Shown here in pieces: positions 58,719 through 64,000 of a stretch of 64,000 nucleotides of DNA. The notes under the pieces were generated by a model that made no database searches, had not been told where the DNA came from, and saw only the letters and a list, made by a program, of their open reading frames with translations. The position numbers and the translations under genes were made by a program. The number at the start of each line of letters is the position of its first letter. Positions within the stretch are counted from its first letter, which is position 1. The stretch covers positions 34,840,573-34,904,572 of the forward strand of contig OZ029915.1 in NCBI GenBank assembly GCA_964023275.1, given 5' to 3'. Source of the stretch: Norana najaformis (taxonomy: Eukaryota > Annelida > Clitellata > Crassiclitellata > Hormogastridae).

Positions 58719-59046
58719 GGATGGGTTTCTCTTCTGTGACATTTCCCACTGATGTAATCTGGCCATGTTTTCAGCCTGATCACTCTGTAACCTTAATAGG
58801 AATAATTCTAAATATCCTTCTTGAGTCTAGAGTCTTGGTCTTAATGAAGCTGCTCCCTGTTGATGCCTTCGACACTACAGGGGTTAGTACCCCAAATTTA
58901 AAAACGCCGTTTTCAAGCTAAAGCTAAGCCCCGTGGTGTCAAAAGGGAGAATCTTGGTAAAGACCAAGAGACTAGAAGGATATTTAGAATTCCTATTCAG
59001 TTCATAGGCTGAGAAGTGGAAAATGTCACCGAAGAAATACCCATCC
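58719..59046. repeat. Long imperfect inverted repeat (foldback, about 330 bp)
   Basis: Left arm 58719-58886 and right arm 58923-59046 are reverse complements over successive blocks: GGATGGG, TGACATTT, TTTCAGCCT, AATTCTAAATATCCTTC, GTCTTGGTCTT, GACACTACAGGGGTTAG. The left arm has about 30 nt more. The loop is about 36 nt. The plus-strand frame ending at 58921 is incidental. Confidence 0.75.
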
Positions 59047-59680
59047 ACCAAAGTGCGACTGAAAGGTCTGCTTCAGTGTGAGATTGAAACCTGAAAAGGT
59101 CACGCCAAGAAATCCATTGTGACTCCCCCACCATCAACGAAAATTAACATAGAAACATTCGTGAATAAAATGTGTTCTCTCAAAAATCGGTATGAAATAG
59201 CACTGATATAGCAGCTTCACTTCAGATTCGATTAATCGTGACCTAGACATTTGGAATTCATGTTCTAAGCAGAAGTAATGCAAAAATCTGACATATTTTG
59301 TGGTACTCAAGCAAAAAATAGGTGATCCCTCAATGTCCGGTTAATGGATGAACATCACTTATGCCTATTTACGTTGTGCCCTGACAAGAAATGACGTGCA
59401 GACTTGGAAAGAATCTATTACCTCATTACCCCATCACAGTGCCCGGATGTTATATATGATCTGCTTAGCGCTAGGGTTTGTTGTTTAACGTGTATCAGCA
59501 TCACTGCTGCCCATGTTGCGTGATGCAAAGAAAGTTGGAAATAATGCTGATGGATAGGCTTAGTTCCGGGTTTCCCTAATTGAAACCTTGCATGACCTAT
59601 CGGAAAGACCACAGTGAACCAATACACCATGCCAGCACGACGTTTAGAGTACTTTATTTGTCCAATGTGGCAGCTGCCGG
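59047..59680. other. No gene seen
   Basis: Ordinary sequence. Confidence 0.3.
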
Positions 59681-59681
59681 A

Positions 59682-59762
59682 TAAAGAGAGAGAGAGCGAG
59701 AGAGAGAGAGACAAACAGAGAGAGACAGGCAGATAGACAGACAGTGAGAGGTATAGACAGAG
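59682..59762. repeat. GAGA/GACA simple repeat
   Basis: GAGAGAGAGAGACAAACAGAG. Confidence 0.85.
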
Positions 59763-60042
59763 GGAGGAAGAACTGGCCATTACGAAGCAATCTCTCCAAC
59801 AGACTACTGTTTTGTATGTTTTAAAAACGAATTATGCATAAGATTACCGAAGTATCTGTCATCTTCGGAGAAACTGCACCGACCTCCTGAGAGCAGGTTC
59901 TCTAAGACACAGAGCCAACATTTCAGTCAGAATGAGATTAAGGGGATACGCAACTGATAGGGGAAGCGGAAGACATGTCGAGGGATAAGGACGACATTTG
60001 AAAACTAATCTGATTGAATCAGTCTGGGAAGAGGCGAACAGA

Positions 60043-60090
60043 GGCTGACAGACAGACAGACAGACGGACGGACAGACAGACAGACAATTG
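60043..60090. repeat. GACA/GACG simple repeat
   Basis: GACAGACAGACAGACGGACGG. Confidence 0.9.
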
Positions 60091-62000
60091 AGAGAGAGGC
60101 AATCGAGTCGCGCAAGCAACTGAAAATGATTGCCTTTAAGATGAGAGAGCAGCGGAGAAATCTGTAAATTCCGTACAAACACGAAGAATTGTCTTCGATT
60201 TGTTTCTGGAGAAGAAGAAACGAAGTCCGATAAAAAGAAAACTTGGTGGCATTAAATAACAGGCAAAACGTTTACATGACAGCAGCTAAGGGGCAACAAA
60301 AACCCACAGAAACAACAAGCTTTTCGCATATAGTAAAAGGTTTTCGTTATTACTTCGGAGGTCTAGCAAGCGGTATCCGAGACAATGGTCTGAAACTGAT
60401 TAATAAGCTTAAGACTGGTTCAAAACTGAATCTCGGACATTCATTGTAAAGTATTGGATAAGAGAAGATAGGAGACCTTGAATCGAAGGCAATTCCTTTG
60501 CCGGCTTTGCCTTTGTCTGACATTAGTTTGTGCGCCTGAATTGAAACGTTTAAGATAAACAATGCGGTGAGGACAAAAGAGCTCCATGGCTTTTAGAGTT
60601 GCGAGTGGGGACCATGGCCTCTGGTCTCCTCTTCCGACGATCTTGGTCCTTTCATGTTGGATCTCTATGCACGTATGCATACTTTACTGCCCTCTCTAAG
60701 ACCTGGGCCTATGTACAGTAGTTTGATATTTGCCTGAACATATCTTCTGTAAAAAGCTTAACTGTCTGAAATTATATATAGGAAGGCGAATGAGAATCTG
60801 AGAATTATGCAAATCGATGCGACGAGACACGCCTACAGAAACGGTCGTCATGTTGTCTCAGATGTTCGATATTTATATGGCGCCGCTTATTTCGTCTGGC
60901 TTCAGCACGTGTTTCATTTGCCGACTGATGACTTATCACACGAATACGACCACTCAAAAGGAACGCCGACCACCAGTTCTTTTGTAGGAATAACGGCTGC
61001 GATATATATATATAAAACTATATTCTGCTGTGTGTAGCCTGATTGTATATACACCTATAATGAATGACCAGTGCATATATGGCCTATTTCAGTAGGCTTC
61101 TGCAGAATGGCAGACATAGCGGCCTGTCGCATTTCCGAAGAATTACGGTGTGACCAACTCAATGTTCATAAAATATGCAACAAATGATGGTCAACATTAT
61201 AGGGCTCCCTCGATCGAAGTGCAGTTCTTCATATTGTTGTCGTTTTATTCTGGAGCCGAATGCATTCAAGATCTGCCTTTTGAATGTCACAACACGCAAC
61301 GATGGATGTTACAGAAAACTCAGAAGTCCATTTGGATTCTATTGTTTGCGATTTCATCATGTGAAGCGAATTAATCTACCTAATGGTTTCAGCCTATCTT
61401 TTCAGGTCTATAAGATATTCATGATTTCACGCATTTGTAAAGTTTCTAAAACCGCTATGCAAATAACCAGCTGCATGCATGCATATACGTGCATACGTAT
61501 CACTCATACATATACATGCATACCTATATGCATACCACGGAATTCAATTTCGGGCATTCTTTAGTCTCGCAGGACGATTTCTCTTCACGGCTAAACTGGC
61601 GAGCATTTATTAGACCGTATTTGCTTGAATCTTGCTTTTGCACGACAGACCTGCACTCAATATATCGAGAACAGTAGATGTAGGAAAGAAATCGCATTCA
61701 AAACATAATGCTTCATAAAGCTATCCATTTTGGATTGGACACAAAACAACCAGACTTAGAGGCCAGGCTTAGAGACACAGGGTGAAACCTGAGTAACTTC
61801 GAACTGTTCTGCAGCATGAAGATTTTTCTATTGTTTTTGCTAATTGTGACCGATCTTCTGGAATCTATAAATTACTGAATGAATTAATAAATAAATCTAG
61901 GCTAAATTAAATCAGAATAGCTTATGTCAGAAAATTTGATTTCAAGGTAGATCTACTGTTATTTCGAGCAACAGGGGTCATTCGATTTCTGTAATAATAT
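60091..62000. other. No confident gene
   Basis: Frames at 60243-60449, 60807-61037 and 61150-61564 are unrecognised. CATA-like words at 61482-61535. Confidence 0.25.
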
Positions 62001-62004
62001 TTAT

Positions 62005-62105
62005 TAATAATAATAATAATAATAATAACAATAATAAATAATAATATTAATAATAATAATTTGTAATTTGTATAATTGATGATTGATTGATTGATTGATT
62101 GATTG
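62005..62105 (-). repeat. AAT repeat and TGAT repeat (tail of the LINE)
   Basis: AATAATAAT at 62005-62062. TGATTGATTGAT at 62078-62105 reads as TCAA units directly after the minus-strand LINE 3' end. Confidence 0.85.
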
Positions 62106-63433
62106 ACTCTTTATTGATCCCAAATTCAACATATCAGGTTACACATAAAACGTACAGTTTGCCAGGATACAAAAGGCAAACCCAGAAGGGACCATGGTCC
62201 CGCTTAAATAGGGTCACCTATTAACATCAGTGACGTAAGATGGCAATCGAAATGTAAACAAAGCAAATATCATTTTGTAAGCAAACTAAATAAGTTATGT
62301 ACAATCCGTACACAAATGAAACTAAAAATAAAACTATACAGAAGTCCGCTGCATTACACAGTCCTATATAACAAAAAACTCAGAAAAAAAGACGCAAAAA
62401 ACTAATGGTTTGTATGAACAATTCAGTTGGCAGTCAAACAGATGTTATTAAATAGTGACGCATCTGCCTTTTGAACAGTTTCAAACTTGACAACATACGA
62501 ATGCTCATTGGTAAAGCGTTCCAAATTGAAGGGCCAGCACATTTAATATTGAATAATCGAGTGTTGGTGCGAGCAAAACTGGCATAATAATTACCGTGAA
62601 TCCTAGTAAAATATGAGTGATGATCGATGATATTGAAGTATCCATCGAACTTCGATGGTAATAATTTATGTTGATATTGATACATAAATACAGAGATCTG
62701 GAACTTATTAATGGAATTAATTTTTAAAATATTTAGATTGACAAAATAGGGTTCAATATCGTTCACCTGAAAAGTTTTTGTAATAATTCTAAGAACACGG
62801 CGCTGCAAAACAGATAAGCATTTTATACGCGAGGGATAATTAGAGGAGGCCCATAAAAGGTTACAGTAGGATAAGTAAGGATAAATCAATGAATAATACA
62901 AATTAATTAATATCTGTTGGGGTAGGATATAACGAATGCGTGACAATATACCAGAACATTTAGCAATTTTACTTGATATATGAGATATATGCTCTTTCCA
63001 CATTAAATGAGAGTCAATATAAACTCCAAGAAATTTACATGAATTCACTTGAGTAATCAGTTGGTTATCGATAAAAATATTAATAGCTGATTTACAAAAA
63101 ACCTTCCGATGCGATCTAAACAATATAAAATTAGTCTTATGTAAATTCAAGGATAGCCTATTAGCACGAAACCAATCAGCAACTGATACAAGTTCGTTAT
63201 TAACAGACTCAATCAGAGCATCCAACGATTTATTAGATAAAAAAACATTCGTATCGTCGGCAAACAATATAAAATGAAGTAACTTAGATGAGGTCGGAAG
63301 GTCATTTATATACAACAGAAACAAAAGTGGGCCTAGAATAGAGCCTTGCGGAACTCCACAACGGATGGATCTGATGCTAGACAGGACCCCATTACACAAA
63401 ATTTGCTGTTGCCTGTCATGGAGGTAGCTCTTA
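62106..63433 (-). mobile_element. Non-LTR retrotransposon, 5' truncated, with open RT C-terminal half
   Basis: The minus-strand frame is open from about 63433 to the stop at 62434, about 333 codons. It starts FKSYLHDRQQQI, then RCGVPQGSILGPLLFLLYIN (RT block 4) and FILFADDTNVFLS (catalytic Asp-Asp intact). CKFLGVYIDSHLMWKEHI is the block-7 KYLG-type motif. It ends with PYLSYCNLLWASS, RTNTRLFNIKCAGPSIWNAL and LFKRQMRHYLITSV. A 330-bp 3' UTR follows with AATAAA (62115-62110) and a TCAA tail. The RT N-terminus and endonuclease are missing: the 5' truncation joins an AAT microsatellite at 63434. No stop in the retained frame, so it is young. GVPQGS with this C-terminus fits the jockey/CR1-like group and differs from the L2 copies elsewhere. 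Confidence 0.9.
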
Positions 63434-63535
63434 AATAATAATAAAAATAATAATAATAACTATGAGTTTTACAATAATAATAATAGTAATAATAACAATA
63501 ATTTTTATAATAATAATAACTATGAGTTTTATAAC

Positions 63536-63601
<66 letters not shown>

Positions 63602-63629
63602 AAGAAGAAGAAGAAGAAAAATAATAAAT
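63434..63629. repeat. AAT then AAG trinucleotide repeat
   Basis: AATAATAAC units, then AAGAAGAAG from about 63572. Ile, Arg, Leu and Phe runs in frames are artefacts. Confidence 0.9.
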
Positions 63630-64000
63630 TGCAAGAAGACAGTTTTAATTTACAGGCGCTCAGGATTACACTTGTTTGCCTTTTCCAATCGAATGAGTAA
63701 ATAACTAACGCCTGGTCAAATGTTCTGGCATTTCTGCTTTGGACAATTCCTGCTTCTGCCACCTTTACTTCTGTAAAACTTTCCGGGGTTCAACGATCCT
63801 TAACTTCGTTTTACATCGACCAGTGAAACCTCTCAACTCCATCAGCATGAAGGGTGTTTGCAAATTCTTGGCTCAGCCATAAACAATATCATTATAAACA
63901 GCTGGCACAACCGACTCGATTAGTTATAAGCAGCGCCTAAACTCGACATATGTAGCTCTTATCTCTTGTATCTTCAGGTCGAAAGCGCCAACGAGAGGAG
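63630..64000. other. No gene body; strong acceptor-like site at the edge
   Basis: TCTTATCTCTTGTATCTTCAG ends at 63977 on the plus strand. The last 23 bases read VESANER in one frame, so an exon may begin here and continue beyond the window. Confidence 0.25.

Overview
This window reads as intergenic or intronic DNA from an animal nuclear genome, probably an invertebrate. The background is AT-rich. There are no operons or ribosome binding sites. Most recognisable protein sequence is decayed non-LTR retrotransposon (L2/CR1 type and other LINEs), with one Ty1/copia fragment, one probable solo LTR, possible SINEs and many microsatellites. I cannot place the phylum from the sequence. The recurrent TAGGCCTATA word and the RT families would fit several marine invertebrates.

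Layout. 1-321: the end of a coding exon on the minus strand, running off the left edge. 322-4050: mostly unique AT-rich DNA. 4053-6705: a promoter-like dispersed repeat and two L2-type LINE remnants lying tail to tail, each with a CATA-type tail. 10-12.2 kb: a third CATA-tailed LINE end, a 17-bp tandem array, a copia pol remnant and another L2 remnant. 13.4-15.4 kb: a 97-nt pre-miRNA-like stem-loop and several direct and inverted repeats. 16.4-18.1 kb: two RT remnants, one an almost intact L2 C-terminus. 20.3 kb: three identical 104-bp tandem units next to a candidate minus-strand exon. 22.6-24.2 kb: an RT remnant, a solo LTR and a SINE-like element. 25-25.6 kb: a higher-order CATA array. 29.9-31.2 kb: a possible DNA transposon with GC-rich ends. 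33.5-36.1 kb: LINE endonuclease/linker remnants and a second SINE-like copy. 43.5-46.5 kb: two abutting LINE tails, a pure CTG(38) tract and a mosaic duplication of an unknown ORF. 49.7-50.0 kb: the best single-exon gene candidate, a 112-residue single-pass membrane protein. 54-59 kb: palindromic TA arrays, CATA tails and a 330-bp foldback. 62.1-63.4 kb: the freshest LINE copy, with an open RT C-terminus.

Confident host-gene content is small: the left-edge exon and the membrane protein at 49.7 kb. Other candidate exons (20.6, 28.96, 36.9, 45.6 and 52.0 kb) rest only on splice-like signals, open frame or codon feel, and need transcript evidence.

The most interesting structural theme is that L2-type 3' ends with the core GGCGCTATA run directly into CATA microsatellites in element sense at several independent places. 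This suggests that retrotransposon tails seed much of the microsatellite content here. A second L2 3'-UTR family has its own shared signature, with ATC/ATT-type tails in at least two copies.
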